A DNA stretch of 64,000 bases, taken from Rhizobium acidisoli (GTDB lineage Bacteria; Pseudomonadota; Alphaproteobacteria; Rhizobiales; Rhizobiaceae). The number at the start of each line of letters is the position of its first letter. The stretch's first letter is position 1. The DNA lies in NCBI RefSeq assembly GCF_002531755.2, contig NZ_CP035001.1, forward strand, positions 558,001 to 622,000, read 5' to 3'. The translations under genes were made by a program, and so were the position numbers. The notes below the pieces were generated by a model that saw only the letters and a list, made by a program, of their open reading frames with translations, had not been told where the DNA came from and did not search any database. Of the stretch, positions 28,963 to 38,642 are shown one piece after another.

Positions 28963-30816
28963 GTGAGCAGCGATGCGTTAATACGCGCGACGAAGCCTTC
29001 GGCTTCGATGGCGCTTGCAACTGCGGCAGGCTGGGGCCGAGGCCTCTTCACCTTGGTCCGCATCACCATGATGGCCTTCCGTCACCCCTGGCAATCGGGC
29101 TTTGCGATCGGCGCCACGCTCGTCGCCTCCACCTTCCAGCTGATGATCCCCCGTCTTCTCGGCCAGGCGGTCGACCACACGCAGATGGCGATGAGCGGCG
29201 GCGCGGCCGGCCAGGCGGCACAGGACGCGCTGTTGACCACGGCGCTGCTCCTGCTCGGCGCCAGCGTGCTGCGCGGCCTCTTCACCATGGTCCAGAACTA
29301 TTACAGCGAAGCCGTCGGCCATCATATCGGCTACGAATTGCGGCTGGCCTGCTACGAGAAGATCCAGCGGCTCTCCTTCAGCTTCCATGACACCGTGCAT
29401 TCCGGCGACCTGATCACCATCGGCCTGCTCGATCTCGAAGGCGTGCGCATGTATTTTTCCACGGCGCTCGTCCGGATGATCCTGCTGTCGATCCTGATCG
29501 GCATCGGCGCCTATATGCTGCTGTCGACCGATATCGTGCTCGGCCTGCTGGCGCTCTCCTTCGTACCCTTCGTCGGCTGGCGCTCCTCGGTGACGCAGCT
29601 CAGGCTGCGCGCCACATGGCTCGACCTGCAGGAGCGGCTGTCGGTGTTGACCCGCATCATGGAGGAAAATCTCGGCGGCATCCGCGTCGTGCGCGCCTTT
29701 GCCGCGCAGGACCACGAAATGTCGAAATTCGAAGCGGCGTCGAAAAACGCGCTGGCGCTCGCCCATCAGCGCGTCGGCATCCGTGTGAGCAATACCAGCG
29801 CCATGACCTTCTCCTTCTTCGCGGCGATGGGCCTGGTGCTCTTCGTCGGCGGCGGCAAGGTGATGTCGGGCGAGATCACCGTCGGCACGCTCGCCTCCTT
29901 CCTGACCTTCATGACCATTTTGCAGATGCCGGTGCGCCAGCTCGGCCTGATGGTCAATGCTTTCGCCCGCGCTTCCACCTGCGGCTCACGCCTCTTCAGC
30001 CTGCTCGACCTCGCCATCGCGATCAAGGATGCGCCGGATGCCAGGGAATTGGCGGTGACCGGCGGCGTGCTGCGCTTCGAGAATGTCAGCTTCGCCTATC
30101 CCGGCTCGGAAAAGCGCATTGTCCTCCATGATGTGTCCTTCGAAGCCAGGCGCGGCCAGACGATCGGCATCGTCGGGCCTCCGGGCAGCGGCAAGTCGAC
30201 CATCGCCCATCTGATCCCGCGCTTCTATGACGTTAGTGGCGGCAAGATCACCATCGACGGCCAGGACATCCGCAAGGCGACGCTGCAATCGCTGCGCCGG
30301 GCGGTTGCCGTCGTGCAGCAGGATTCCTTCCTGTTCACCACGACGATCGAAAACAACATCGCCTATGGCGACCCCTGGGCGAAGGAAGGCCGCATCGAAC
30401 GCGCCAGCGAGAGCGCCCAGCTGCACAATTACGTGCTCGGCCTGCCCACCGGCTACGACACCGTCGTCGGCGAGCGCGGCGTTTCGCTGTCCGGCGGCCA
30501 GCGCCAGCGTCTTTCAATCGCCCGCGCGCTGATGCTGAAGCCGGCAGTGATGGTGTTCGACGATTCGACGGCGGCGATCGACGCGGCCACCGAGCAGCGC
30601 ATCCGCAGCGCCATGCGCCGCTATGCCGCCGACCGCGTCACGATCATCGTCGCCCACCGCCTGAGTTCACTGATGCATGCCGATCAGATCCTGTTCGTCG
30701 AAGACGGCCGGATCGTCGAACGTGGAACGCACTCGGCGCTGCTGGCGCTCGGTGGGCGCTACAAGGCGCTCTACGAGCTGCAGGTGCGGCCGGGCGACGA
30801 AGTGTTGAGCGCGTAA
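28963..30816 (+). CDS. ABC exporter subunit A (degenerate-site half) of a heterodimer
   Basis: A 617-aa half-transporter with a six-helix exporter domain (about 30-330) and an ATPase domain. It shows Walker A GPPGSGKST near 405, a standard signature LSGGQRQRLS and Walker B VMVFDDSTAAID, where Asp534 stands in place of the catalytic Glu. This substitution marks the degenerate half of heterodimeric exporters such as BmrC/TM287. GTG 28963 is chosen; ATG 29008 is possible. The partner follows 74 bp downstream. Substrate (drug, lipid or peptide) is unknown. Confidence 0.9.
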   Translation: MSSDALIRATKPSASMALATAAGWGRGLFTLVRITMMAFRHPWQSGFAIGATLVASTFQLMIPRLLGQAVDHTQMAMSGGAAGQAAQDALLTTALLLLGASVLRGLFTMVQNYYSEAVGHHIGYELRLACYEKIQRLSFSFHDTVHSGDLITIGLLDLEGVRMYFSTALVRMILLSILIGIGAYMLLSTDIVLGLLALSFVPFVGWRSSVTQLRLRATWLDLQERLSVLTRIMEENLGGIRVVRAFAAQDHEMSKFEAASKNALALAHQRVGIRVSNTSAMTFSFFAAMGLVLFVGGGKVMSGEITVGTLASFLTFMTILQMPVRQLGLMVNAFARASTCGSRLFSLLDLAIAIKDAPDARELAVTGGVLRFENVSFAYPGSEKRIVLHDVSFEARRGQTIGIVGPPGSGKSTIAHLIPRFYDVSGGKITIDGQDIRKATLQSLRRAVAVVQQDSFLFTTTIENNIAYGDPWAKEGRIERASESAQLHNYVLGLPTGYDTVVGERGVSLSGGQRQRLSIARALMLKPAVMVFDDSTAAIDAATEQRIRSAMRRYAADRVTIIVAHRLSSLMHADQILFVEDGRIVERGTHSALLALGGRYKALYELQVRPGDEVLSA

Positions 30817-30890
30817 CTTTCTCCTCCCAACCGGGAAGAGAAGGCAATGAAATGCAGGCCATCCGACGTCATGGCCGCGGGAGGAATGGG

Positions 30891-32789
30891 ATGGCCGAGG
30901 AACTGGAAACCGAGCGTCCCGACGTTCGCGAAGATGGGCGCCGCCCACCGCGAGCAGTCGTCGGTTCGCATCGCGTCGAGGAGGAAATGTTCGGCAAGGC
31001 CTTCGACGGCAATATCGTCAAGCGCATCTGGGCTTTCGTTCACCCCTATCGCCGCCAGGTCGCCTGGTCGGTCGTCGCCGTCCTGACCTTCACGATGATG
31101 CAGTTGCTGATCCCGCTGATCATCCGTTACGCCATCGATCACGGCATGTCGCCGGGCGGCAGCCCTTCGGCGCTGATCTGGTCGATCGCCGCCTTCGCCA
31201 TCGCCATCCTTATCAACTATGCGGCAAGCTACGCGCAGGAGACGCTGGTCGGCGGCGTGGCCGAAGACGTGCTCTTCGATATCCGCAGGGCGATGTTTTC
31301 GCATCTCCAGCGCGTCTCGCTCTCCTTCATGGACAAAACCGAGGTCGGACGGCTGATGTCGCGCCTGCAGGGCGACGTCAACTCGATGCAGGAATTCCTC
31401 GAAACCTCGGTTCTCTCGGTCGGCGACATCGTGCTGCTCTTCGGCATCGTCTTCGTCATGCTCTATCTCGATTTCAAGCTGGGGCTGCTGACGCTCTCGG
31501 TGCTGCCGGTGCTGTTCATCGTCCGGCTGTTCTGGCTGCCGCTCGCCCGCAAATCCTTCATGGCCGCGCACGAGACCAATTCGGTGGCCAATGGTGCGCT
31601 TGCCGAAGCTATCCACGGGGTCCGCGCCGTCCAGAGCATGGATCGGCAGGGCGTCAACTTCACGCTTTACGACGACAAGGCGCATGCGAACCTCAGGACG
31701 CATCTGACGGCGGCCCGTTATGCCCAGGTGATGGTGCCGATCGTCGACAGCCTGACCGGTGTGGCGATGGCGCTCGTCATCGTCGTCGGCGGCGCCCGCG
31801 TTCTGAACCAGGCCCTCGATGTCGGCGTGCTTGTCGCCTTCCTGTTCTACATCCAGCGCTTCTTCGACCCGATCCGTTCGCTCACCTTGCAATATTCGGT
31901 GATGCAGCGCGCCATGGCTTCCGGCCAGCGGCTGACCGAGGTGCTCGACGTGCCCGTCGACATTAAGGACGCGCCCGACGCCAAAGCCCTGTCTCGCGAC
32001 ATGGACGGCTCGGTCGAATTCAAGGACGTCGTCTTCGGCTACAATCCGAAACATCCGGTGCTGAAACATGTGAGCTTCAAGGTCAATCCTGGCGAGACGG
32101 TGGCGCTTGTGGGTCCGACAGGCTCCGGCAAATCGAGCTGCATGTCGCTGATCCACCGCTTCTACGACGTGCAGCAGGGGCAGGTGCGGGTCGGCGGCCA
32201 CGATGTGCGCGAGCTGACCCAGGATTCGCTGGGTGCGCAGATCGCCATGGTGCTGCAGGAACCCTTCCTCTTCACCGGCACCGTCTTCGAAAACATCCGC
32301 TACCACAAGCTTGAGGCGACGCGTGAACAGGTGATCGAGGCGGCCAAGGCGGTCGGCGCCCATGATTTCGTCATGCGCCTGCCCGATGGCTACGACAGCG
32401 TTCTCGGCGAACGCGGCGGCAATCTTTCGCTCGGCCAGCGCCAGCTTTTGAGTTTTGCCCGCGCGCTGGTGGCGGATGCGAAGATCCTGGTGCTCGACGA
32501 GGCGACGGCCAATATCGACAGCTATACCGAGATGCTGATCCAGAAGGCTTTGGTAAAGCTTCTCGAAAATCGCACCGGTCTCGTCATCGCCCATCGCCTG
32601 GCGACCATCCGCGAGGCCGACCGCATCATCGTGCTGCAGAACGGCGAAGTCATCGAAAGCGGCGACCACCGGCAATTGATGAAGAACGGCAAGCTGTATT
32701 CTAAGCTCTATAATCTCAACTACGCCTCGTTCGACGATATTCCCGAAGACGTGCTGGAAGAGACGACCGCGACGCAATCGGCGACCTAG
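30891..32789 (+). CDS. ABC exporter subunit B (catalytic half) of a heterodimer
   Basis: A 632-aa half-transporter with six membrane helices, Walker A GPTGSGKSS, signature LSLGQRQLL and Walker B LVLDEATANID with the catalytic Glu537 intact. The signature has Leu for the usual Gly, so the degenerate site would pair this altered signature with the Asp534 of subunit A, as in known asymmetric exporters. ATG 30891 has GGGAGGA 5 nt upstream; 30852 is an alternative start. The TAG stop at 32787-32789 lies exactly at the junction with the MITE-like element. Confidence 0.9.
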   Translation: MAEELETERPDVREDGRRPPRAVVGSHRVEEEMFGKAFDGNIVKRIWAFVHPYRRQVAWSVVAVLTFTMMQLLIPLIIRYAIDHGMSPGGSPSALIWSIAAFAIAILINYAASYAQETLVGGVAEDVLFDIRRAMFSHLQRVSLSFMDKTEVGRLMSRLQGDVNSMQEFLETSVLSVGDIVLLFGIVFVMLYLDFKLGLLTLSVLPVLFIVRLFWLPLARKSFMAAHETNSVANGALAEAIHGVRAVQSMDRQGVNFTLYDDKAHANLRTHLTAARYAQVMVPIVDSLTGVAMALVIVVGGARVLNQALDVGVLVAFLFYIQRFFDPIRSLTLQYSVMQRAMASGQRLTEVLDVPVDIKDAPDAKALSRDMDGSVEFKDVVFGYNPKHPVLKHVSFKVNPGETVALVGPTGSGKSSCMSLIHRFYDVQQGQVRVGGHDVRELTQDSLGAQIAMVLQEPFLFTGTVFENIRYHKLEATREQVIEAAKAVGAHDFVMRLPDGYDSVLGERGGNLSLGQRQLLSFARALVADAKILVLDEATANIDSYTEMLIQKALVKLLENRTGLVIAHRLATIREADRIIVLQNGEVIESGDHRQLMKNGKLYSKLYNLNYASFDDIPEDVLEETTATQSAT

Positions 32790-33133
32790 AGCCTTTCCCT
32801 GGTTAGATTGAAGCATTCTGTTGGCTCAAACGGAGTCGGATGGTGACCGGCCGGCCGCGTCGTAGCCAAGCTCTACGGCCAAGCCGGCCGGTCGATCAGG
32901 CGGCCCGTTTCAGCCACCTTACCGCAGATTTGCCTGGCAAATCTGCAAGACCCTTGAATCGCCGGACGCACTTATCGCTTCGCCATAGCGAAGCGGTCCG
33001 GCCGGTGGGCCGGGCTCTCTAGCCTAGCTCAGAGGCGATCGGCTCGGACGTACCTATGCCCGTCGCCGATCGCCTCTGCCCTCACGAAAACCTGCTCCGG
33101 CAGAATCCTTCAATCTAACCAGGAAAGGCTCTA
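32787..33133. mobile_element. MITE-like element, 343 bp, with TA duplication
   Basis: Terminal inverted repeats of 31-32 bp lie at 32789-32820 and 33101-33131 (ends GAGCCTTTCC and GGAAAGGCTC), flanked by TA on both sides, as for IS630/Tc1-type insertion. Inside are more stem-loops: an 11-bp palindrome at 32924-32946 with one unpaired base, CGCTTCGC/GCGAAGCG at 32976-32995, and a 13-bp pair at 33031-33043 and 33065-33077. No transposase is present. The left junction forms the last base of the ABC subunit B stop codon. The remaining bases up to 33245 hold only the promoter of the next gene. Confidence 0.7.
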
Positions 33134-33245
33134 AGACTAAAGACGGATGACATGCATTAACGCATGTTGCAAAGTTTGAACGAACCAACGCCTTGCTGCC
33201 GCATTTCCCTCTTAATCGGGGGCCGGTACCACTGAGGAGAACATT

Positions 33246-33563
33246 ATGAAGAGAATTGTTAGCAGCCTGTTGATCGCGACGGCCCTAGTTGGATCGGCTA
33301 TTCAGCCCGCTGCCGCGCGTGACCACCATCACCACAATAATACCGGCCGCATCATTGCCGGCGGCGTCGCCGCAGGGGTTGTCGGCGGCCTGATTGGCGG
33401 CGCGCTTGCCAACGGCAGCCCTCGCTACGTCGATGAAGGCCCGCGTTATGTGGAGAGCCCACGCTATGTCGAACCGCAGCCGAGATGCTGGTACGAGGAC
33501 CGCGACGTCCGCAACCGCTATGACGGCGGCTACCACGCCGAAACCGTGCGGGTCTGCGAGTAA
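33246..33563 (+). CDS. Small secreted glycine-zipper protein, His-rich
   Basis: A 105-aa protein of unknown function. It has a Sec-type signal peptide (residues 1-24, ending AAA), then DHHHHNN, a glycine-zipper segment (IIAGGVAAGVVGGLIGGALAN, about 35-56) that could span or associate with a membrane, and three PRYV repeats. It ends with a conserved-looking CWYEDR and VRVCE; the two Cys may form a disulphide. A GGAG precedes the ATG. Similar small proteins are widespread in Rhizobiales, but no role is known to me. Confidence 0.75.
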   Translation: MKRIVSSLLIATALVGSAIQPAAARDHHHHNNTGRIIAGGVAAGVVGGLIGGALANGSPRYVDEGPRYVESPRYVEPQPRCWYEDRDVRNRYDGGYHAETVRVCE

Positions 33564-33612
33564 AGACTTAAGCTTTGGCAGCGTGATCTCATCGCCGCTG
33601 CTTTATCCCTCG

Positions 33613-33644
33613 GCCGAGGCTGCTTCCGCAGTCTCGGCTTTTCT
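33613..33644 (+). terminator. Terminator after the small secreted-protein gene
   Basis: GCCGAGGCTGC and GCAGTCTCGGC pair (one G-T wobble) around a TTCC loop and run into TTTTCT. It lies about 50 bp after the stop and separates the small gene from the LacI regulator. Confidence 0.75.
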
Positions 33645-33711
33645 CTGCAAAAAATTCCCCCGCCGCCCGCCTGTCATGCAACTGTCAGAGACGAGCAATA
33701 GCTGAGAACCA

Positions 33712-34752
33712 ATGAATGATGGTCCCGTGAACGACGGCAAAGTGCCGAAAAAAGAGCGCATGCGTTTTGTCAGCGCCGAGCAGGTGGCGCAACGGGCGGG
33801 CGTTTCGCGCTCCGCCGTGTCGCGCACCTTCACGCCGGGCGCAAGCGTTGCGCCGGCAACGCGGGAAAAGGTGCTGCGGGCCGCTGAAGAGCTCGGCTAT
33901 CACGTCAATGATCTGGCGCGCGGCGTGCTCGCCAATCAGAGCCGCCTCGTCGGCATCGTCGCGACCCGGCCGGAAGTCGGTTTTCGCGCGCATCTGGCCG
34001 CAGCCCTTGCCAAATCGCTGATCGGCCGCGGCAGCATTCCGATCCTCGTCAATACCGGCCAGACGGAAGAGGAGCTGCTCGCCGCCCAGAAGATGTTGAT
34101 CGGCCACCGCGCCGAGGCGATCATAATCCTCTCCGGCTCGCCGCCGGCAAGTTTCCTCGAACTCGCCCAGCGAAACGGCCAGCCGCTCGTCGTCATTGGC
34201 CGGTCGGAACCCGACGCCGACCACGTGCGCGCCGGCAATTCCGAAGCCTCCCGCAGGGCGGCGACGGCCTTTTACGAAAGCGGCCGCCGGCGGCTGGCGG
34301 TGATCGGCTCCCATTCGGGAACGCCTGCGATCGTCGAGCGCGAAAGCGCCTTCCTGTCGGCGGCCGAATCGCTCGGCGCATCCGTCGTTGTCGCACGCGG
34401 CGACGATTCCGATTATCAGGGCGGCGTCACCGCCGGCCGCGCGCTCTTCTCAGAAAAATTAAAGCCCGACGCCGTCTTCTGCGCCAACGACTTGATCGCC
34501 TTCGGATTGATGGATATCGCGCGCCAGGAAGCGCGGCTGCGCATTCCGGAAGATCTCGCCATCATCGGCTTCGACGACGTTCCGGAATCCGCCTGGCTGA
34601 GCTACCAGCTCACCACCTTCCGCCAGGACCCGCTTGTTATGGCGCAACGCGCCGTCGCGCTGATGGAGCGGCGGCTTGAAAACCCGGACGCTCCGCCGGC
34701 TTCCGAACGCGTCATTCCGGAACTCGTCATCCGCCAGAGCTTCAGGCCATAA
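33712..34752 (+). CDS. LacI-family transcriptional regulator (1)
   Basis: A 346-aa regulator. The N-terminal HTH (SAEQVAQRAGVSRSAVSRTFTPG, about 20-45) is followed by hinge helix ARGVLANQ and a periplasmic-binding-protein-like domain (LVGIVATR through FGLMDIARQ.. and IIGFDDVPESAWLSYQLTT). It binds a small ligand, often a sugar. GTG 33727 is an alternative start. It is followed by a second LacI gene 81 bp downstream and by an MFS carrier on the other strand, a common sugar or sugar-acid uptake setting. Confidence 0.9.
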   Translation: MNDGPVNDGKVPKKERMRFVSAEQVAQRAGVSRSAVSRTFTPGASVAPATREKVLRAAEELGYHVNDLARGVLANQSRLVGIVATRPEVGFRAHLAAALAKSLIGRGSIPILVNTGQTEEELLAAQKMLIGHRAEAIIILSGSPPASFLELAQRNGQPLVVIGRSEPDADHVRAGNSEASRRAATAFYESGRRRLAVIGSHSGTPAIVERESAFLSAAESLGASVVVARGDDSDYQGGVTAGRALFSEKLKPDAVFCANDLIAFGLMDIARQEARLRIPEDLAIIGFDDVPESAWLSYQLTTFRQDPLVMAQRAVALMERRLENPDAPPASERVIPELVIRQSFRP

Positions 34753-34833
34753 TCCCTCCCCCGACTTTTCGCAGCCGCCATCCTGTGGCAAGAAAGGACA
34801 AATGCGATCCGATCGGGAGGAAAATCGTCGGAG

Positions 34834-35871
34834 ATGAAGGGAATTCGCCAGCTCGCCGAGCATCTCGACATTTCGATCGGGACCGTGTCCCGGGCGCTGA
34901 ACGGCAAGCCCGACGTCAATGACGAAACGCGCCGGCGCGTGCTCGCTGCTGCCGAAGAGCTCGGTTATGTCGCCAACCAATCGGGTCGCAGCCTTCGCCA
35001 GGGCATGACCAACGTCATCGGGCTGATGCTCGAGGTCAGCCGCGAGACGGTCGAAAACAGCGACGACTTCTTCCTCGGCGTCACCGACGGGCTGCAGAGC
35101 GTCTTTTCCCGGCACAAGCTCGATCTGGTCATGCTGCCCTGCCCGGATGACGAGGATCCGCATGAATATCTGAAACGCATGGTGGCGCGCCGGCTTGTCG
35201 ACGCGCTGATCATCTCGGCGACGCGCCGCACCGACCGGCGCATCGAGCTTTTGGAAAAGGCCCGCGTTCCCTTCGTGGCGCTCGGCCGCAGCGCGTCCGG
35301 CGGCAGCTATACCTGGATGGATCTCGATTTCGAGGGCGTTGCGGCCCGCGGCGTCGACCGGCTGGTGGCAAAGGGCCATCGGCGGATCGCGGTCGCCGCC
35401 CCCTCCTCCGACATCAACCTCGGCTATATCTTCCTCGACAGTTACCGTCAGGCGCTGCAACGCCACGATATTGCCTTCGACCCGGCGCTGGTCATCCGCG
35501 TCAAGTCGAGCGAACAGGGCGGCTATCAGGCCGGCCACGAACTGCTGATGATCGAGGATCGGCCGACCGCGATCATCCTGATCCACGAGCTGATGGCGAT
35601 CGGGCTTTACCGCCGGCTGGCCGAGGCCGGCATCGTGCCCGGCCGCGACCTCGCCGTCGTCGGTTTCCGCGAGGAGCCGCGCACGCATTTCCTGCAGCCG
35701 TCGCTGACCTCTTTCCGCATGTCGCTGCGCGATCTCGGCGCCCAGCTCGGCGAAACCCTGCTCGCCAGCATGCCGGCCTATGCCGAGCACTATCCGCAGG
35801 GCGCCCGCAACCGGATCTGGCCGCTGGAACTCGTTCCCGGCGAAAGCGATGCTTTCACCCTTTCGCCCTAA
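34834..35871 (+). CDS. LacI-family transcriptional regulator (2)
   Basis: A 345-aa regulator with HTH IRQLAEHLDISIGTVSRALNGKPDVN and the hinge YVANQSGRSLRQG, then a ligand domain (VIGLMLEVSRE, FRMSLRDLGAQLGETLL). CGGGAGGAAAA lies upstream of the ATG at 34834. The similar neighbour at 33712 makes this a tandem LacI pair; the sequences differ throughout, so the pair is not a recent duplication. It ends 6 bp from the tail of the convergent MFS gene. Confidence 0.9.
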   Translation: MKGIRQLAEHLDISIGTVSRALNGKPDVNDETRRRVLAAAEELGYVANQSGRSLRQGMTNVIGLMLEVSRETVENSDDFFLGVTDGLQSVFSRHKLDLVMLPCPDDEDPHEYLKRMVARRLVDALIISATRRTDRRIELLEKARVPFVALGRSASGGSYTWMDLDFEGVAARGVDRLVAKGHRRIAVAAPSSDINLGYIFLDSYRQALQRHDIAFDPALVIRVKSSEQGGYQAGHELLMIEDRPTAIILIHELMAIGLYRRLAEAGIVPGRDLAVVGFREEPRTHFLQPSLTSFRMSLRDLGAQLGETLLASMPAYAEHYPQGARNRIWPLELVPGESDAFTLSP

Positions 35872-35877
35872 CGCTCC

Positions 35878-37170
35878 TCAGACCCGGCTCGGTGCCGCCG
35901 GGGGCTCCCGGCTCGACAGCTGACGTGTGACGAAGAAGACCAGGAGGGCGCCGGCGGCTAGGCAGGCGGCGAGGAAGAACATCGGCGCGATCGTGCTGCC
36001 GCTCTGATCCTTGATCCAGGGCACGACGTTCTGGGCAACGAAACCGCCGAGATTGCCGACCGAATTGATGGCGGCAAGGCCGGCGGCTGCCCCCGCACCT
36101 TTCAGGAAGCGCGAGGGCAGGCTCCAGAACACCGGCTGCGGCGCGAAGATCCCGGCGGCAGCGACGCAGAGGAAGGCAAATTGCAGCGCGTGGTTCGGGA
36201 TCAGCGCCGAGAGCAGCAGGCAGGCGGCGCCGATGAAGGCGGGGATGACGATATAGGGCGTCTTCGATTGCGCCTTGTCGGCCATCGCCGGCACGGCATA
36301 AAGCGCCACCGCCACCAGCAGCCAGGGAATGATGTTGAGGAAACCGTTGACCGTGTTGCTGACGCCAAAGGCCTTGACGATGGTCGGCAGCCAATAGCTC
36401 AGCCCGTAGGCCGACAGCGGAAAGGCGACATAGCAAAGCGCCATCAGCAGGACGCGCGGGTCGATCAGCGCCTTGAAGCCGTTTCCGGCATGTTCGCCCA
36501 TGCCGGCATTTTCCGCGGCGAGCCGACGTTCGAGCCAGTCCTTTTCCGCACCGGTCAGGAAGCTCGCATTTTCCGGCCGGCCGGGAAGATAAAAGAAGGT
36601 GACGATGCCGGCGATGATGGCGGGAATACCGGTCGCCAGGAACACCCACTCCCAGCCGGCAAAGCCGTAGAGGCCGTCGAGATCGAGCAACACGCCGCCG
36701 AGCGGCGCGCCGACGGCATTGGCGATGGCGCTGAAGATCATGAACAGCCCGACCATCCTGCCGCGATAGACCGAGGGAAACCACAGCGTCAGCAGATAGA
36801 GCACGCCCGGAAAGAAGCCGGCCTCGCAGACACCGAGCAGGAAGCGCAGGATATAGAACATTGTCGCATTCTGCGTGAAGGCGAGGGCAACGGTGACGAT
36901 GCCCCAGGAGACCAGGATGCGGGCGAACCAGACGCGGGCGCCGAGCCTGTCGAGGAAGAGGTTGCTCGGCACCTCGAAAAGAAAATAACCGATGAAGAAC
37001 AGCGAAGCGCCGAGGCCGTAGGCATATTCGCTCATACCCAGCGCATCGACCATCTGCAGCTTGGCGAAGCTGACATTCTGCCGGTCGATATAGGCGATGA
37101 GATAAAGGATGCCGAGAAACGGCATCAGCTTCCAGGTGATTTTCGAGATCAGCCGCTTCTCATCGACCAT
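35878..37170 (-). CDS. MFS transporter, ACS family (anion:cation symporter)
   Basis: A 430-aa carrier with 12 membrane segments. It opens ITWKLMPFLGILYLIAYIDRQNVSFAKLQM and shows LGASLFFIGYFLFEVPSNLFLDRLGAR, both hallmarks of the ACS family that imports sugar acids and organic anions such as glucarate, tartrate or phthalate. The large central loop (PENASFLTGAEKDWLERRL) is typical. It sits tail to tail with two LacI regulators, which may control it (inference). The 140 bp upstream (37171-37310) hold its promoter. Confidence 0.87.
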   Translation of the reverse strand: MVDEKRLISKITWKLMPFLGILYLIAYIDRQNVSFAKLQMVDALGMSEYAYGLGASLFFIGYFLFEVPSNLFLDRLGARVWFARILVSWGIVTVALAFTQNATMFYILRFLLGVCEAGFFPGVLYLLTLWFPSVYRGRMVGLFMIFSAIANAVGAPLGGVLLDLDGLYGFAGWEWVFLATGIPAIIAGIVTFFYLPGRPENASFLTGAEKDWLERRLAAENAGMGEHAGNGFKALIDPRVLLMALCYVAFPLSAYGLSYWLPTIVKAFGVSNTVNGFLNIIPWLLVAVALYAVPAMADKAQSKTPYIVIPAFIGAACLLLSALIPNHALQFAFLCVAAAGIFAPQPVFWSLPSRFLKGAGAAAGLAAINSVGNLGGFVAQNVVPWIKDQSGSTIAPMFFLAACLAAGALLVFFVTRQLSSREPPAAPSRV

Positions 37171-37310
37171 TGCGTATTCTCCGGAATGACATTGCTAGGT
37201 CGGAACGTAGATAGCGCCGCCCGTCAATATTCAATTGCGCGAGGTATTTTCTCCGATGCCGCAACCCTGATTGGTGGCCGCGCCCGGGGTTCAGGTGCGG
37301 CTTGTCCTGA

Positions 37311-38510
37311 TCATTCGGCGGCGGCAACCGCGGCACGGCGGCCGATCGTTGCCTGGGTCAGCACGAAGGCTGCGAAGGCGCAGACGGCGATGCCGGCGGC
37401 CATCGGAACGGCCGTGCCGTCGAAAAACAGGCTCGATATCACCATGGCGACGGCGGCGATGACGAAGTGAAGCGTGCCCATCAGCGACGAGGCCGTGCCG
37501 GCGATGGCGCCGTGATCCTCGAGCGCCAGCACAGCGCTCGTCGGAATGACGAGGCCGAGGAAGCCGTAGCCGATGAACAGGAAGCTCGCCATGACCGGCA
37601 GCTGGTTGAAGCCCGCCGCCATCACCACGGCCATGACGACCATGGCAAGCGCGAAGGCGCTGACCGCGATCCGCATGACGCGCACCAGACCGAAACGCTC
37701 GCCGAGCCAGCCGGTCGCCTGCGACACCGCAAAGAAGGAGACCGCGTTGATCGAGAAGGCGAAGCTGTATTGCGTCGGCGTCAGCCCGTAGTGCTGGATC
37801 AGCACGAAGGGCGAGTTGGCGAGATAGACGAGGAAGCTCGAAATGCCGAGGCCGCCGATGAAGGTCAGCGTCAGAAAATTGCGATCGGAAAGCAGCAGCC
37901 GGTAGGCCGTCATGGCGCTCTTGAGGCCGCTGCCGCTGCGCTCCTTGGCCGGCCGGGTTTCCTCAAGCTGGGTAGCGAGTAAGACAAGGCCGATGAAGGC
38001 GGCAATCGTCACCGCCCAGAACACGCCGCGCCAGCCGTAGAATTCGATGACGGCGCTGCCGGTCAGCGGCGCCAGGATCGGCGAAATCGAAAAGACCAGC
38101 ATCAGCAGCGACATCAGCCGCGCGGCCTGCACGCCGGTATGCATGTCGCGGACGATGGCGCGGGGGATGACCATCCCGGCGGCACCGCCGATGCCCTGGA
38201 CGAAGCGGAAGGCGATCAGCGTTTCGATATTGGTCGAGAGCGCGCAGCCGATCGAAGCGACGGCGAAGATGCCGATGCCGAGATAAAGCGGCATCTTGCG
38301 GCCCCACATATCCGACAGTGGACCGTAGACAAGCTGGGCGAGTGCAAAGGAGATGAAGAAGGCGAGAAGGGTCAGCTGAGTGACGTTGTTATCGGCATGC
38401 AGGTCCTGGCCGATGGAGGGCAGCGCCGGAAGATACATGTCGATGGCGAAAGGCCCGATGGCCGAGAGCAGGCCGAGAATGAGGGCCATGCGAAAGAAGG
38501 AAGCCGTCAT
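37311..38510 (-). CDS. Bcr/CflA-type MFS drug efflux carrier
   Basis: A 399-aa, 12-helix efflux carrier. The start LGLLSAIGPFAIDMYLPALPSIG and the segment YGPLSDMWGRKMPLYLGIGIF match the Bcr/CflA drug:H+ antiporter family, as does the motif C-like SISPILAPLTGSAVIEFYGWRGVFW. It is divergent from a TetR regulator 208 bp away, with two short inverted repeats between them, a typical repressor-regulated efflux pair. Confidence 0.88.
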   Translation of the reverse strand: MTASFFRMALILGLLSAIGPFAIDMYLPALPSIGQDLHADNNVTQLTLLAFFISFALAQLVYGPLSDMWGRKMPLYLGIGIFAVASIGCALSTNIETLIAFRFVQGIGGAAGMVIPRAIVRDMHTGVQAARLMSLLMLVFSISPILAPLTGSAVIEFYGWRGVFWAVTIAAFIGLVLLATQLEETRPAKERSGSGLKSAMTAYRLLLSDRNFLTLTFIGGLGISSFLVYLANSPFVLIQHYGLTPTQYSFAFSINAVSFFAVSQATGWLGERFGLVRVMRIAVSAFALAMVVMAVVMAAGFNQLPVMASFLFIGYGFLGLVIPTSAVLALEDHGAIAGTASSLMGTLHFVIAAVAMVISSLFFDGTAVPMAAGIAVCAFAAFVLTQATIGRRAAVAAAE

Positions 38511-38642
38511 AAGGGTGATCTTTCATAAAAGCGCAGCGGAAGCGCCGGATCGTCGCTCCGCCGCATGGCTCTTAAAGGTTCAATGATGATCGTTCGCGCG
38601 AAGACGAAGTTGGGAACTCATATCTTCAGCTGGGAAGCAGCC

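Noticed and set aside
32840..33022. Short plus-strand frame inside the MITE-like element
   Set aside because: It spans stem-loop DNA; its peptide is an arginine/proline-rich artefact of the palindromes and there is no transposase motif.
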